Positions 17,869 through 26,249 of a stretch of 64,000 nucleotides of DNA are shown here, in pieces; position 1 is the stretch's first letter, and the number at the start of each line of letters is the position of its first letter. This stretch comes from Prochlorococcus marinus str. MIT 1214 (GTDB lineage: Bacteria > Cyanobacteriota > Cyanobacteriia > PCC-6307 > Cyanobiaceae): contig NZ_CP114777.1 of the NCBI RefSeq assembly GCF_027359355.1, positions 1,488,001 through 1,552,000 of the forward strand. Direction: 5' to 3'. The notes under the pieces were generated by a model. The model did no database searches, had not been told where the DNA came from, and saw nothing but the letters and a program-made list of their open reading frames with translations. The translations under genes and the position numbers were made by a program.

Positions 17869-18099
17869 ATGAGCGGCAATGCTGCAGAGCTTTATAAGCT
17901 TATAAATGCAGATCCTAGTAAAAAACAAGATCTTTTTCGTCAAGCTCTTCAAAACCCAAAAGGTGCGATGCAATCTATCTGTGCATTTGGAATTGAAATG
18001 AATTTGCCAGTTACTTCAGAAGAGGTAAAAGAATATTTGACTACCATTGATGATTTAGATACTAAACAATGGCTAATAAAGGCTCGAGGTGGGTTGTGA
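17869..18099 (+). CDS. Nif11-like small protein, 76 aa
   Basis: The 76-residue product resembles the Nif11/NHLP-leader family: an N-terminal helix (AAELYKLINADPSKKQDLFRQ), a middle segment (GAMQSICAFGIEMNLPVT) and an acidic helix (SEEVKEYLTTIDDL). Related domains form the leader part of cyanobacterial lanthipeptide (prochlorosin) precursors. Here the chain ends in KARGGL, a Gly-Gly motif with only one residue after it, so no core peptide is encoded. It therefore seems to be a stand-alone Nif11-type protein of unknown role. It follows the 118-aa gene by 33 bases and meets the convergent gene at 18100 without a gap. Confidence 0.7.
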   Translation: MSGNAAELYKLINADPSKKQDLFRQALQNPKGAMQSICAFGIEMNLPVTSEEVKEYLTTIDDLDTKQWLIKARGGL

Positions 18100-18264
18100 T
18101 TAATTTTTGAATGAAGAGTTGATTTCTAAAGCGTCTTTACTATTTTCTCTAATTCCTCTTCTTTCATAGCCTCCTCCGCTTGCCATCGTCCAAAAAAACC
18201 AATAACTTGGGATCGCAAGAGCTGCGGCGAGAACTAAAGCTGTAATTTGTTCGAGTCTTAACAT
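18100..18264 (-). CDS. small membrane protein, 54 aa
   Basis: A minus-strand frame starting MLRLEQITALVLAAALAIP has one hydrophobic helix continuing SYWFFWTM, then a glycine-rich turn (ASGGGYERRG) and a polar charged tail. This is the layout of a small single-span thylakoid or plasma-membrane subunit. It ends exactly one base after the convergent Nif11-like gene. I cannot assign it to a known photosystem or NDH subunit. Coding is supported by the clean ATG start, membrane-protein composition and the snug fit between neighbours. Confidence 0.6.
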   Translation of the reverse strand: MLRLEQITALVLAAALAIPSYWFFWTMASGGGYERRGIRENSKDALEINSSFKN

Positions 18265-18349
18265 GACTTAATTAGATAAAGTAATTTAAATCAGTTGGCA
18301 TCTTTTAAAGCTAAATGATTGAAGGTAATTCACTTGAGGTTTTGTTATA

Positions 18350-20065
18350 GTGTTGCGACTTGAGAAGATTAGGAAGATTTATCCCACTGGCGAAGTTTTG
18401 AAAGATGTCAGTTGGGAAATAAGAAATGGAGAGAGAATTGGTTTAGTTGGAGTTAATGGCGCAGGGAAATCAACACAATTAAAAATTATTGCTGGATTGG
18501 AAGAGGCAACTGATGGATCTTTGATTACTGAAGGGGATCCAACTATTGCATATTTAAAACAGGAATTTGATGTTGATCTTTCAAGAACTGTTAGAGAAGA
18601 ACTATTTGAGGCATTTCAAGAAGCATCTGATTTACTTCATAATCAAAAATTAATTCAAAAAAATATGGAGACTGAATTAGCCTCGAAAGATTTAGATTAT
18701 CTGGATTCATTAATTAAAGAATTAAGCGTTATTCAAAGCAAATTTGAATCAATAAATGGCTACGATTTGGAATCTAAAGTTGAAAAGTTATTACCAACTA
18801 TTGGTTTTAATCAAAATGAAGGAGACAGATTGGTTGGAGATTTCTCGGGTGGTTGGCAGATGAGAATAGCTTTAGGAAAGATTCTCTTACAAAGTCCTGA
18901 TTTATTGTTATTAGATGAACCAACTAATCATTTAGATTTAGAAACTATTGAATGGCTTGAGAACTATTTACTGAATCAGAAAGTTGCAATGGTAATTGTT
19001 AGCCATGATAGATCTTTTTTAGACAAAATTTGTACAAGAATTGTTAATACAGAGCGAGGTCAATCTAAAAGTTATCTGGGAAATTATACATCTTATCTCG
19101 AACAGAGAGATTTTGAATTGGAATCAAAAAGAGCTGCATATGAGAAACAGCAGAAGGATATGCAAGTTCAAAAGGCATATATAGAGAGATTCCGAGCAAG
19201 TGCCACAAGAAGTACGCAAGCAAAAAGCAGAGAAAAGTTATTAGATAAAGTTGAAAGAATAGAAGCTCCTGAGAATAATTTAAAAGGACCTAATTTTCAA
19301 TTTATGGATGCACCTCGTGCTGGTAAGGATATATTAAGTATTAAGGATTTAACACATAGCTATGAAGATAATATATTATTTTTGGGAGCATTTTTGGAAC
19401 TTGAACCTGGGGAAAGAATAGCATTTTTAGGTCAAAATGGTTCTGGAAAATCTACTTTACTTCGATTAATTATGGGTTTAGAGAAACCTGATGAAGGATC
19501 TATTACGCTAGGAAAATATAATATTATGCCTAGTTATTTTGAACAAAATCAAGCAGAAGCCTTAGAATTAGAAAAAACAGTAATCGAGACAATTTCACAA
19601 TCTGTAACTAATTGGACTCAAACAGAAATTCGTTCTTTACTAGGCAGCTTTGGTTTAACTAATGATTCGGTTTTTAAGGATGTCAGTCAGCTAAGTGGAG
19701 GAGAGAAAGCGAGACTTGCTTTAGCTTTAATGATTATTAAGCCATCAAATTTGCTTATTCTTGATGAACCTACAAATCATTTAGATATACCTTCAAAGCA
19801 AATGCTAGAGCAGGCATTGACTAATTATAATGGCAATGCATTAATCGTTTCTCATGATCGATATTTTATTTCAAAAGTGGCAAACAAAATTGTAGAAATA
19901 AGAGATGGTCAATTAATCAAGTATCAAGGCGATTATAAATACTATAAAGAGAAGAAAATTGAAGAAGCAAAAGAAAAAGAAAAAGAATTTCAATTAGCTG
20001 AACGTGAAAGAAAAAGATTGGCTAATAGAGAAAAACAGCGAAAGAAAAAGAAAAAAACTAAATAA
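18350..20065 (+). CDS. ABC-F family ATPase
   Basis: A soluble protein with two ABC ATPase domains and no membrane segments, as in the ABC-F family that acts on ribosomes. Domain 1 has Walker A GVNGAGKST (about 34-42), signature FSGGWQMRIALG and Walker B LLLLDEPTNHLD. The linker region (about 240-320) is rich in charged residues. Domain 2 has GQNGSGKST, LSGGEKARLALA and LLILDEPTNHLD. The tail is a Lys/Glu-rich coiled-coil-like stretch. Length is 571. The Uup/EttA-type sublineage cannot be settled by eye. The start is GTG, with a TTG as the second codon. Confidence 0.93.
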   Translation: MLRLEKIRKIYPTGEVLKDVSWEIRNGERIGLVGVNGAGKSTQLKIIAGLEEATDGSLITEGDPTIAYLKQEFDVDLSRTVREELFEAFQEASDLLHNQKLIQKNMETELASKDLDYLDSLIKELSVIQSKFESINGYDLESKVEKLLPTIGFNQNEGDRLVGDFSGGWQMRIALGKILLQSPDLLLLDEPTNHLDLETIEWLENYLLNQKVAMVIVSHDRSFLDKICTRIVNTERGQSKSYLGNYTSYLEQRDFELESKRAAYEKQQKDMQVQKAYIERFRASATRSTQAKSREKLLDKVERIEAPENNLKGPNFQFMDAPRAGKDILSIKDLTHSYEDNILFLGAFLELEPGERIAFLGQNGSGKSTLLRLIMGLEKPDEGSITLGKYNIMPSYFEQNQAEALELEKTVIETISQSVTNWTQTEIRSLLGSFGLTNDSVFKDVSQLSGGEKARLALALMIIKPSNLLILDEPTNHLDIPSKQMLEQALTNYNGNALIVSHDRYFISKVANKIVEIRDGQLIKYQGDYKYYKEKKIEEAKEKEKEFQLAERERKRLANREKQRKKKKKTK

Positions 20066-20094
20066 AAATGCTGATTATAGACAATTTTTTCAAC

Positions 20095-21273
20095 TTATGG
20101 TTGAAGATCATAAATATCAACTGGGTTGATAATTTTTATAGACTCTATATCTTCTCTAAGTATTTTAATTTTTAATTTCGATTGTAAATTATTCCGATTA
20201 ATTTTTTGAACCACATCGGCTGGAGTTGAAATTTTTTCATTATTGATTGAAATTATTAGATCATTTACCTTTAAGCCACCCTTTTCGGCAGGACCATTTG
20301 GCATCAAATATTTAATAATGGCTCCATCTTCTGTTTGGGAAAGAAAATTACTTTTTTGTTTGATATTGCTTGAAAGTGTTACTCCTATCATGGGATGTTT
20401 GGCCCTCCCAGTGCTAATTAAATCTTTGGCGATCTTTCTGGCTCTATTTATTGGTATTGCGAAACCTAATCCTGCTCCTGGTCCTGAGCGAACAAGTGTA
20501 TTAATACCAATCACTTCTCCAACAGAATTTAATAATGGTCCTCCAGAATTACCTGGATTAATAGCTGCATCAGTTTGAATGAGGTCTATTCTTTTGTCGG
20601 ATATACCTAATTGAGCTACATCTCTATTTAGATTACTAATTATTCCAAGAGTAACAGTATTTTCAAGTCCAAAAGGATTTCCAACTGCAATTGCCCAATC
20701 ACCAACTTTTAAATTATCAGAGTCTCCTAATTTGGCAGTGGGCCAAGGACCTTTCGCTTTGAGTTTAATAACTGCAAGATCGGTTAAAGAATCTTCTCCA
20801 ACAACATTTCCAAGCACTCTTCTTCCATCTGATAAACCTACTATTAGTTGGTCAGTTTTTTCTATTACATGAGCATTGGTCAAGACTAGACCCTCTGGAG
20901 AAAAAATCACTCCACTACCTTGCCCTTTTTCAATTCGAGATCTTGGAACTTGTAGGCCTCTTAGACCAAAGAATCGTTCAAAATATTGATCATTCAAGAT
21001 CCCAGGCGGAAATACACCTTCACTTGAAGATATAACCTTACGCTGTGTTTCAATTGTGACCACTGCATCTCCACTTATATTTAATGCGTTTGATACGAAA
21101 GATTGTTTATTCTGATTTAGTTGAGATGACAGTAAAGCTTCGCTTGAATGAAGAGGAGTTTCGTATCGGAAGTTAAAAAAAATAAGAACACAAAAAACAA
21201 AAACTTTAAAATATTTTTTTTGGCATAGTTTTAGGGATCCTATTAATAGTCGGTTTGCATCTAATCCATGCAT
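20095..21273 (-). CDS. HtrA/Deg-family serine protease with PDZ domain
   Basis: A periplasmic or lumenal trypsin-fold protease for protein quality control. A hydrophobic N-terminal segment (about residues 20-36, KYFKVFVFCVLIFFNF) acts as signal peptide or anchor. The catalytic triad is visible as His135 (LTNAHV), Asp165 (LTDLAVI) and Ser243 (GNSGGPLLN). A single PDZ domain follows (about 300-380, with NGPAEKGGLKVNDLIISIN). Total length is 392, as in cyanobacterial HhoA/HhoB/HtrA; which paralogue it corresponds to is uncertain. The gene is convergent with the ABC-F gene (29-base gap). Confidence 0.95.
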   Translation of the reverse strand: MHGLDANRLLIGSLKLCQKKYFKVFVFCVLIFFNFRYETPLHSSEALLSSQLNQNKQSFVSNALNISGDAVVTIETQRKVISSSEGVFPPGILNDQYFERFFGLRGLQVPRSRIEKGQGSGVIFSPEGLVLTNAHVIEKTDQLIVGLSDGRRVLGNVVGEDSLTDLAVIKLKAKGPWPTAKLGDSDNLKVGDWAIAVGNPFGLENTVTLGIISNLNRDVAQLGISDKRIDLIQTDAAINPGNSGGPLLNSVGEVIGINTLVRSGPGAGLGFAIPINRARKIAKDLISTGRAKHPMIGVTLSSNIKQKSNFLSQTEDGAIIKYLMPNGPAEKGGLKVNDLIISINNEKISTPADVVQKINRNNLQSKLKIKILREDIESIKIINPVDIYDLQP

Positions 21274-21504
21274 GATCTTCTGAAAGGGATTAGTTTTTAT
21301 TATCTAAACTAATGATAGCTAATTTAAAAATTGAAAGGCCCCCTAATTTAATTACCGTAGATTTTTACTAAAGAACTATTTTTTGAACTTTCTTTCCTCT
21401 AGAATATGACTCTGATTTATTCTGAGATTAACAATGAAACTAGAGCGACTTCAAAACTTAATCTGAATTAATGCATTCAGTTTTTTGATTTATCATTTTT
21501 GCAA

Positions 21505-21784
21505 ATGTTGAGCAATTTTTTACCTTTTGTTTATGGCCTTTCAGTTTTTATTTTGTTGATTTTGGCTGCCCGAATAATGCTAAATGGTTTTTTTTTCAGT
21601 TAACGCAAAATTTAAGTCTCAAAATTCATTTTCAAAGACAAAAAGGAATGATCGAACAGGTTTGGTTACTGTTCATCCTGAGCTTTTAGACGAAGATGGC
21701 TGCATTACTGATGAAGATTTGCTCACAGTTCGTTTTTCTAAGGACACTGATCATCCAAAATCATCTGAAAAGCCTTCTGAATAA
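21505..21784 (+). CDS. DUF2973 protein, reading frame split at a T9 run
   Basis: Two frames that together resemble one cyanobacterial DUF2973 protein. From the ATG at 21505, frame A encodes a transmembrane start (MLSNFLPFVYGLSVFILLIL, AARIMLNG). It then enters nine T residues (21588-21596) and stops at 21601. Frame B, open from an ATG at 21584 to 21784, encodes the rest (SVNAKFKSQNSF ... TVHPELLDEDGCITDEDLL), which carries the characteristic HPELLDEDG block. Eight T residues instead of nine would join them into a 92-residue protein. The cause could be sequencing error, a recent mutation, phase variation or transcriptional slippage. DUF2973 membership is from memory of the family pattern. Confidence 0.65.
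21588..21596 (+). repeat. homopolymer of nine T at the frame break
   Basis: Nine consecutive T residues preceded by GG and followed by CAG. The run lies exactly where the two halves of the DUF2973-like gene change frame. Runs of this length are prone to polymerase slippage during replication, transcription or sequencing. Confidence 0.8.
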
Positions 21785-21839
21785 TTTTCATTAGATTTTT
21801 TGGGTTTGACATTACATAGTTATCAAAGAGGTTTTAATT

Positions 21840-22223
21840 TTGGAACAAAGAACGCGCATAGTCGCTGCAGTTATGAAAAACATGAAGTTACCGCCAAGGT
21901 TTCGTCTCAGATTGGTAAAGGAAGATCCAGTAAGGCTTGAATTAAGCCTTACCCCAGCTTATGGAAAAGATCCTATTCAAGTTGGGCTAGTTGAGTCACT
22001 TGATTTGGTCGCCAGAAGAGACCGAGAGGGAAGAATGCCTAGAGATTTACAAGGAACATGGGATTGGACTGTTCGACATGGAGAAGTTAGTACTGGTGGA
22101 TGGAATCCTTATTTAAAAGAAGCTCTTCAAACTATGTTCGAAACTGGATTGCCAGCAATTCTTTACGAGGAACTTACTGGGGAGGACTATCATCCAGTGG
22201 ATGGTTCAAGACATGTTAGATAG
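21840..22223 (+). CDS. conserved hypothetical cyanobacterial protein, 127 aa
   Basis: A 127-residue basic, soluble protein that I cannot assign to a characterised family. It has an Arg/Lys-rich N-terminal region (MKLPPRFRLRLVKEDPVRLEL), a central DLVARRDREGRMPRDLQG stretch, the aromatic block TWDWTVRHG and a C-terminal helix with YEELTGEDYHPV. The start is TTG with an upstream AAGAGG at a suitable distance. It lies 55 bases after the DUF2973-like gene and before an Hli gene, all on the plus strand. The strong codon bias and sharp domain edges indicate a real, conserved gene. Confidence 0.75.
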   Translation: MEQRTRIVAAVMKNMKLPPRFRLRLVKEDPVRLELSLTPAYGKDPIQVGLVESLDLVARRDREGRMPRDLQGTWDWTVRHGEVSTGGWNPYLKEALQTMFETGLPAILYEELTGEDYHPVDGSRHVR

Positions 22224-22310
22224 ACTTTGAAAACTTAAAAATAAATGTATTTATATGTTTTCTCATTGTGAGCATTTCTTTAGTATTATCAAACTAATAT
22301 CAATTTACAA

Positions 22311-22457
22311 ATGAAAGATAACTTTGAACCTCGTTATGGATTTGTTAATTTTGCTGAAATATGGAATGGCCGTTTAGCTATGATGGGTATCTTAATAGGT
22401 TTAACAACCGAGCTTTTAACAGGTCAAGGTATTTTAACTCAGATGGGAATCGGTTGA
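22311..22457 (+). CDS. high-light-inducible protein (Hli/SCP family)
   Basis: A 48-residue single-helix member of the chlorophyll a/b-binding superfamily. The diagnostic chlorophyll-binding motif is FAEIWNGRLAMMG (ExxNGRxAMxG), followed by the membrane helix ILIGLTTELLTGQGIL. Hli proteins bind chlorophyll and carotenoids and protect photosystem assembly intermediates under high light. The N-terminus MKDNFEPRYGFV is typical. It lies between a hypothetical gene and xseA on the plus strand. Many paralogues exist in Prochlorococcus, so I give no symbol number. Confidence 0.93.
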   Translation: MKDNFEPRYGFVNFAEIWNGRLAMMGILIGLTTELLTGQGILTQMGIG

Positions 22458-22490
22458 GAAACTAATTTTAAGATTTTTATTTCTAATAGT

Positions 22491-23651
22491 TTGACTGATC
22501 TTAAAAACGCTAAACAATCTCTAACTACATATACTGTTAAAGAATTAAATGAATCTATCGGTTTATTACTATCAAGAGGCTTTACACCAAAATTTATACT
22601 TAAAGCCACTGTCTCTAAATCGCAAATAAAAAAAGGTCATTTATGGTTAACCTTAACCGACGGAAAAGCAAGTGTTGATGGGGTTGCATGGTCATCAACA
22701 ATCAAGTCTTTAAAATTTTTACCAAAGCAAGATGATGGCGTTGTTATTATTGGTAAATTAAATTTTTGGGAATCCCAAGCAAGACTATCGGTACAAGTTT
22801 TTGATATTCGACCAAGTATTTCTACTGTTCTTAAGAAGTTCGAAATAGTAAAATCAAAACTTTTTAAAGAAGGATTGATAGATGATTCGTTACGAAAAAA
22901 ATTACCAAAGTATCCTCATTCCATTGCTATTCTTACAAGTATTCCAAGCTCTGCTTTGGCTGACATGCTGAGAACATCTAAAGAGAGATGGCCATTAACA
23001 AAATTGCAAATAATTCCTATTCCTGTTCAAGGTAATAATGAAAATGAATTGAAATCTATTTTAAGTAAATTAAAAATAAATAAGTTAAAATTAGATGCTG
23101 TAATTATAGCTCGAGGTGGCGGAAGCAGAGAGGATTTAATGTTGTTCGATAGTGAAATCATAGCCAGAGAAATCGCAACATTTCCAATACCAGTAATTAC
23201 AGGAATAGGTCACGAAGATGATCTAACAGTTTCTGATCTTGTTTCAGATCATAGATCTGCTACTCCAACTGCTGCGATTGTTGATCTACTACCCTCAAGA
23301 GAAATTGAAAAAAATAAGTTTTTGCAAAATAAAAAAATACTTAAAGATTATTTGAAATTATTTTTTCAGAACACAAAGAAGTCTTTAATGACAAAAAAAT
23401 CTTTTTTTCAATCTCGTTCACCCCGACAATTAATACAAAATAAAAGAACAAGAATAAATTATATGTATGAGCTTTTGACGGCACTTTCTCCAGAAAAATT
23501 GTTAAAAAGAGGTTTTGCACTCATTTCTGATGAGTCAGGCAATTCGATTTATAGTGTAAAAAATGTTAGGGAAAAAGATAAGTTAATAGTTCAATTTTGT
23601 GATGGAAAAATTACCGCAGAGGTTAATAGTCTTAATTATGATAAAATATAA
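22491..23651 (+). CDS. xseA: exodeoxyribonuclease VII large subunit
   Basis: XseA with XseB degrades single-stranded DNA in both directions. The 386 residues show the N-terminal OB-fold (YTVKELNESIGLLL ... GKLNFWESQARLSVQV), the catalytic core with AILTSIPSSALADM and IIARGGGSREDLMLFD, and ITGIGHEDDLTVSDLVSDHRSATPTAAI, the family signature. A shortened coiled-coil region follows, then the C-terminal LLKRGFALI segment. It is about 15% shorter than E. coli XseA, with the difference mainly in the coiled coil. The start is TTG. xseB follows after 26 bases. Confidence 0.95.
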   Translation: MTDLKNAKQSLTTYTVKELNESIGLLLSRGFTPKFILKATVSKSQIKKGHLWLTLTDGKASVDGVAWSSTIKSLKFLPKQDDGVVIIGKLNFWESQARLSVQVFDIRPSISTVLKKFEIVKSKLFKEGLIDDSLRKKLPKYPHSIAILTSIPSSALADMLRTSKERWPLTKLQIIPIPVQGNNENELKSILSKLKINKLKLDAVIIARGGGSREDLMLFDSEIIAREIATFPIPVITGIGHEDDLTVSDLVSDHRSATPTAAIVDLLPSREIEKNKFLQNKKILKDYLKLFFQNTKKSLMTKKSFFQSRSPRQLIQNKRTRINYMYELLTALSPEKLLKRGFALISDESGNSIYSVKNVREKDKLIVQFCDGKITAEVNSLNYDKI

Positions 23652-23677
23652 ATTTATTTAATAAAAATTTTATATTT

Positions 23678-23968
23678 ATGTCATTTTCAGATGAAGGCAT
23701 TAAAAATCATTTCTCAATGTCTAACAAAGTTACTAATAAAAACAATATAGAAATTTTTAAAAAAGATATTAATAAATTAACTTATGAAGAATCTATATCT
23801 GAATTGGAAAAAATCTTAAGTAATGTACAAGATGAAAATATTTCACTGGATCAAATTCAGATTAACTATATTAAAGGTCATCTACTTCTTAAGCATTGTG
23901 ATGAGCTTTTGCAATTTTGTGAACAAGAAATTAATGAAATTAATCCTGAATTTTTGGAATTAGATTAA
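23678..23968 (+). CDS. xseB: exodeoxyribonuclease VII small subunit
   Basis: XseB packs as helical hairpins onto XseA. The family region is residues about 33-90: LTYEESISELEKILSNVQDENISLDQIQ and the second helix with HLLLKHCDELLQFCEQEI. The first 30 residues are extra compared with typical 60-80-residue XseB; an ATG at 23717 would remove 13 of them. It lies directly after xseA, as expected for the two-subunit nuclease. The following gene is convergent, with a 2-base gap. Confidence 0.88.
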   Translation: MSFSDEGIKNHFSMSNKVTNKNNIEIFKKDINKLTYEESISELEKILSNVQDENISLDQIQINYIKGHLLLKHCDELLQFCEQEINEINPEFLELD

Positions 23969-23970
23969 TT

Positions 23971-24300
23971 TTATAAATCTATATCTTCGGATTTTATATC
24001 AATTGTTGCAGCACTTGCTGGAATATTTTCTAGAAAATCAGTGGTTCTTTTTATGGTTGTTCCACATATTGGACAAATCATTTGACTATTTAAAAATGTT
24101 GAGCCACAAGCTTCACAGGTTTGTACTTTTGATTGGATTCTTTTCCAAGTGAACCATCCAATTCCTCCTAAGATTAAAGGTATTATTGTAATGATAAGGA
24201 ATATTCCACTTGCGAAATCAATAATAAATTTCCCAGCTGGTGTAGGTAAAATAATAAGTACAATAAATACCATCCAAAGCAATGCAGATGGCTTATTCAT
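23971..24300 (-). CDS. membrane protein with C-terminal zinc ribbon, 109 aa
   Basis: Two N-terminal transmembrane helices (LLWMVFIVLIILP and GIFLIITIIPLILGGIGWF) are followed by a cytosolic-type zinc ribbon with two CxxC knuckles, CEACGSTFLNSQMICPICG. An acidic tail ends in IKSEDIDL. Membrane-tethered zinc ribbons of this kind are common in cyanobacteria, but the function is not established. It is convergent with xseB and shares its strand with the BrkB-family gene. Real gene status is well supported by the domain layout. Confidence 0.8.
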   Translation of the reverse strand: MNKPSALLWMVFIVLIILPTPAGKFIIDFASGIFLIITIIPLILGGIGWFTWKRIQSKVQTCEACGSTFLNSQMICPICGTTIKRTTDFLENIPASAATIDIKSEDIDL

Positions 24301-24362
24301 GAGTACTGAAGAGATTGATTAAAATATTATAATTTAAATTTAGTTGCTTGTTTCCTTAATGT

Positions 24363-25277
24363 TTAAACGTATCGATTTCGACGCATGCTTGCAATGACAA
24401 CGCTCCAACATTGACCAAAATAAATAATCACTCCTACCATCCAAACCCAAAGAGTCAATACTAGGACTCCACCAATGAATCCATAAGCTTGAAATCTTGA
24501 TCCCAAGGAAAGAATACTTCTACTAACTGCCAAATTTAAAATAGTTAGCAAAGTTCCAATCATCAAAGCCCCAGGTATTAGTGGTTTTAAGGGTACTCTT
24601 CTACTTGGGAGTAAACCTTGTAAAAGGAGAGCCATAGTTGAAAAACCTATTAAAGGAAGTACAAATTGACCTACTTGAAGTACAGGTATTTTTGTGATTG
24701 CATTTTCAATCCAAGGGGTTGTTTTGGCTAAGTCTTCCAAAACCGCCTCGGGAATCATACGAATATTTGCACTGATTTGATCGATAACCATCAAAATCCC
24801 AACTAAAAGAACTACAAAAAAAGCTTCAATACGATTTCTGATAAATCGAAACGCTTGGATTTTTAGTGGATCAGGCTTTGATTTAACTGGTAATACGTCT
24901 TCCCATAATCGATCTGCTCCTCTTTGTAATGTTAGATAGGCATTGCCAGCAGTGATCATTAAAAACATTGCCCCAAGAATCCCTGCCCCAAATCCCTGAT
25001 TAATTAATTGTTCTAAAGTTGACGCGACTAATGCTATTACTTCAGAAGGTAAAACTTCAGCAGTTAATTCAATTATTCTTTGCTCTATTCCTTGCTGTTT
25101 TCCTAAAAACCATGATGCAACTGATAGAGAGATTAATAATATTGGGAAAAATGACTGAAGGGTGTAGTAAGCAAATGCTGCGCTTAAATCGACGCAATCA
25201 CACTTAGACCATCTTTCATAAGCTCTCCAGAGACTGCTAAAAAACCATCTTGCTTTTTTATTCCAATTCAAGCTCAC
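24363..25277 (-). CDS. YihY/BrkB-family inner-membrane protein
   Basis: A 304-residue protein with about six transmembrane helices. It has the family N-terminal pattern CDCVDLSAAFAYYTLQSFFPILLIS, then FLMITAGNAYLTLQRGADRLW and the C-terminal FQAYGFIGGVLVLTLWVWMVGVIIYFGQ. Members were once called RNase BN, but that activity is now assigned to another protein, so no enzymatic role should be inferred. The cell role (membrane or envelope related) is unknown. The ATG start precedes a basic, aromatic N-terminus (SLNWNKKARWFFSSLWRAYE), which is normal for the family. Confidence 0.9.
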   Translation of the reverse strand: MSLNWNKKARWFFSSLWRAYERWSKCDCVDLSAAFAYYTLQSFFPILLISLSVASWFLGKQQGIEQRIIELTAEVLPSEVIALVASTLEQLINQGFGAGILGAMFLMITAGNAYLTLQRGADRLWEDVLPVKSKPDPLKIQAFRFIRNRIEAFFVVLLVGILMVIDQISANIRMIPEAVLEDLAKTTPWIENAITKIPVLQVGQFVLPLIGFSTMALLLQGLLPSRRVPLKPLIPGALMIGTLLTILNLAVSRSILSLGSRFQAYGFIGGVLVLTLWVWMVGVIIYFGQCWSVVIASMRRNRYV

Positions 25278-25413
25278 GTTGGTTTTAAAGTATTTACTAT
25301 TACGCTAACTCCTAGGGAGAAGATTTTTATTAGTTGAATCAGTATATTTAAAATCATAAATTTTTTTAATTAAGCTAATTTTATTTAATGAGAAATTAAA
25401 AGCAAATAGTGAA

Positions 25414-26232
25414 TTAACTATCTTGAATTAAGGCGTTCGCCCATGGCAGCATGTTGTTCAATTCATTTTCAGAGGATGCTGCTAGTAATGGAAAATTCAC
25501 AGAAGTAAGATCTGTGCCAGAGAGAATATCTTTTGGATTCGTCTCCAACCAGTTGATCAGACAATTAAGTTCCTCAAGTATTAACCATGCAGCTGAAATA
25601 TCCCAAATTTTTGGTGTTGCCTCTAAAGCAGCAATCGTTTGACCTATGGCAACACTAGTCATATTTAAACTAGAGACACCAAGTAGTCTTATTTTCCCTG
25701 GGAAAGACTGCTCTGGTTTCATTTGTAAAACTTTAATTGAGCGGCTACAAAGAGAAATGCAGTCGCTATTTTTTTTGAAACGAGATTGAGGCTTAAGTGG
25801 CTTGTCGTTTAGCCAAACTCCTTTTCCTCTTATGGCAAAAATTCTTTTTCTCAGTGCTGGTATGTCAAGGAAGGCTGTTTCAGGTTCTCCATTAGTGAAA
25901 CGTGCTATTGATATTGCCCAGTATGGAATTCCTGCTGCAAAGTTAGTTGTCCCATCGAGTGGGTCAACCACCCAATATTCACTAGAGCTAGGAATTGACT
26001 TCTTACCCTCTTCACTAAGGACCCCTTCTCCGGGAGCAATTTTTGCTAAACCCTGAACAATCGTTTTATCACTCCACCTATCACATTCAGTAATAAGTGT
26101 GCCATCAGGTTTTATATCAGAATTGATTTGACCAAAATCTTGAAGTTGGCGTCCTCCCACCTTATCAACTAGATGATGAATTGAAATTAGTTGAGCTTTG
26201 CTCAGACTTTTAGATATTGGGTTTTGGTTCAT
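25414..26232 (-). CDS. inositol monophosphatase family protein
   Basis: A Mg2+-dependent phosphatase of the SuhB/IMPase fold. Metal- and substrate-binding motifs are present: LITECDRWSDK (Asp with downstream GEGVLSEEGK), the signature WVVDPLDGTTNFAAG (about residues 87-101) and the second signature WDISAAWLILEE near 219. Length 272 is typical. The true substrate could be inositol-1-phosphate, histidinol phosphate or a sugar bisphosphate; the sequence alone does not decide. It lies just 17 bases downstream of the TolC-type gene on the same strand. Confidence 0.92.
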   Translation of the reverse strand: MNQNPISKSLSKAQLISIHHLVDKVGGRQLQDFGQINSDIKPDGTLITECDRWSDKTIVQGLAKIAPGEGVLSEEGKKSIPSSSEYWVVDPLDGTTNFAAGIPYWAISIARFTNGEPETAFLDIPALRKRIFAIRGKGVWLNDKPLKPQSRFKKNSDCISLCSRSIKVLQMKPEQSFPGKIRLLGVSSLNMTSVAIGQTIAALEATPKIWDISAAWLILEELNCLINWLETNPKDILSGTDLTSVNFPLLAASSENELNNMLPWANALIQDS

Positions 26233-26249
26233 TGTTATTCAGTTGCAAG

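Noticed and set aside
24363-25277. Ribonuclease BN annotation for the BrkB-family gene
   Set aside because: That name comes from an early misassignment; the protein is a polytopic membrane protein without nuclease motifs.
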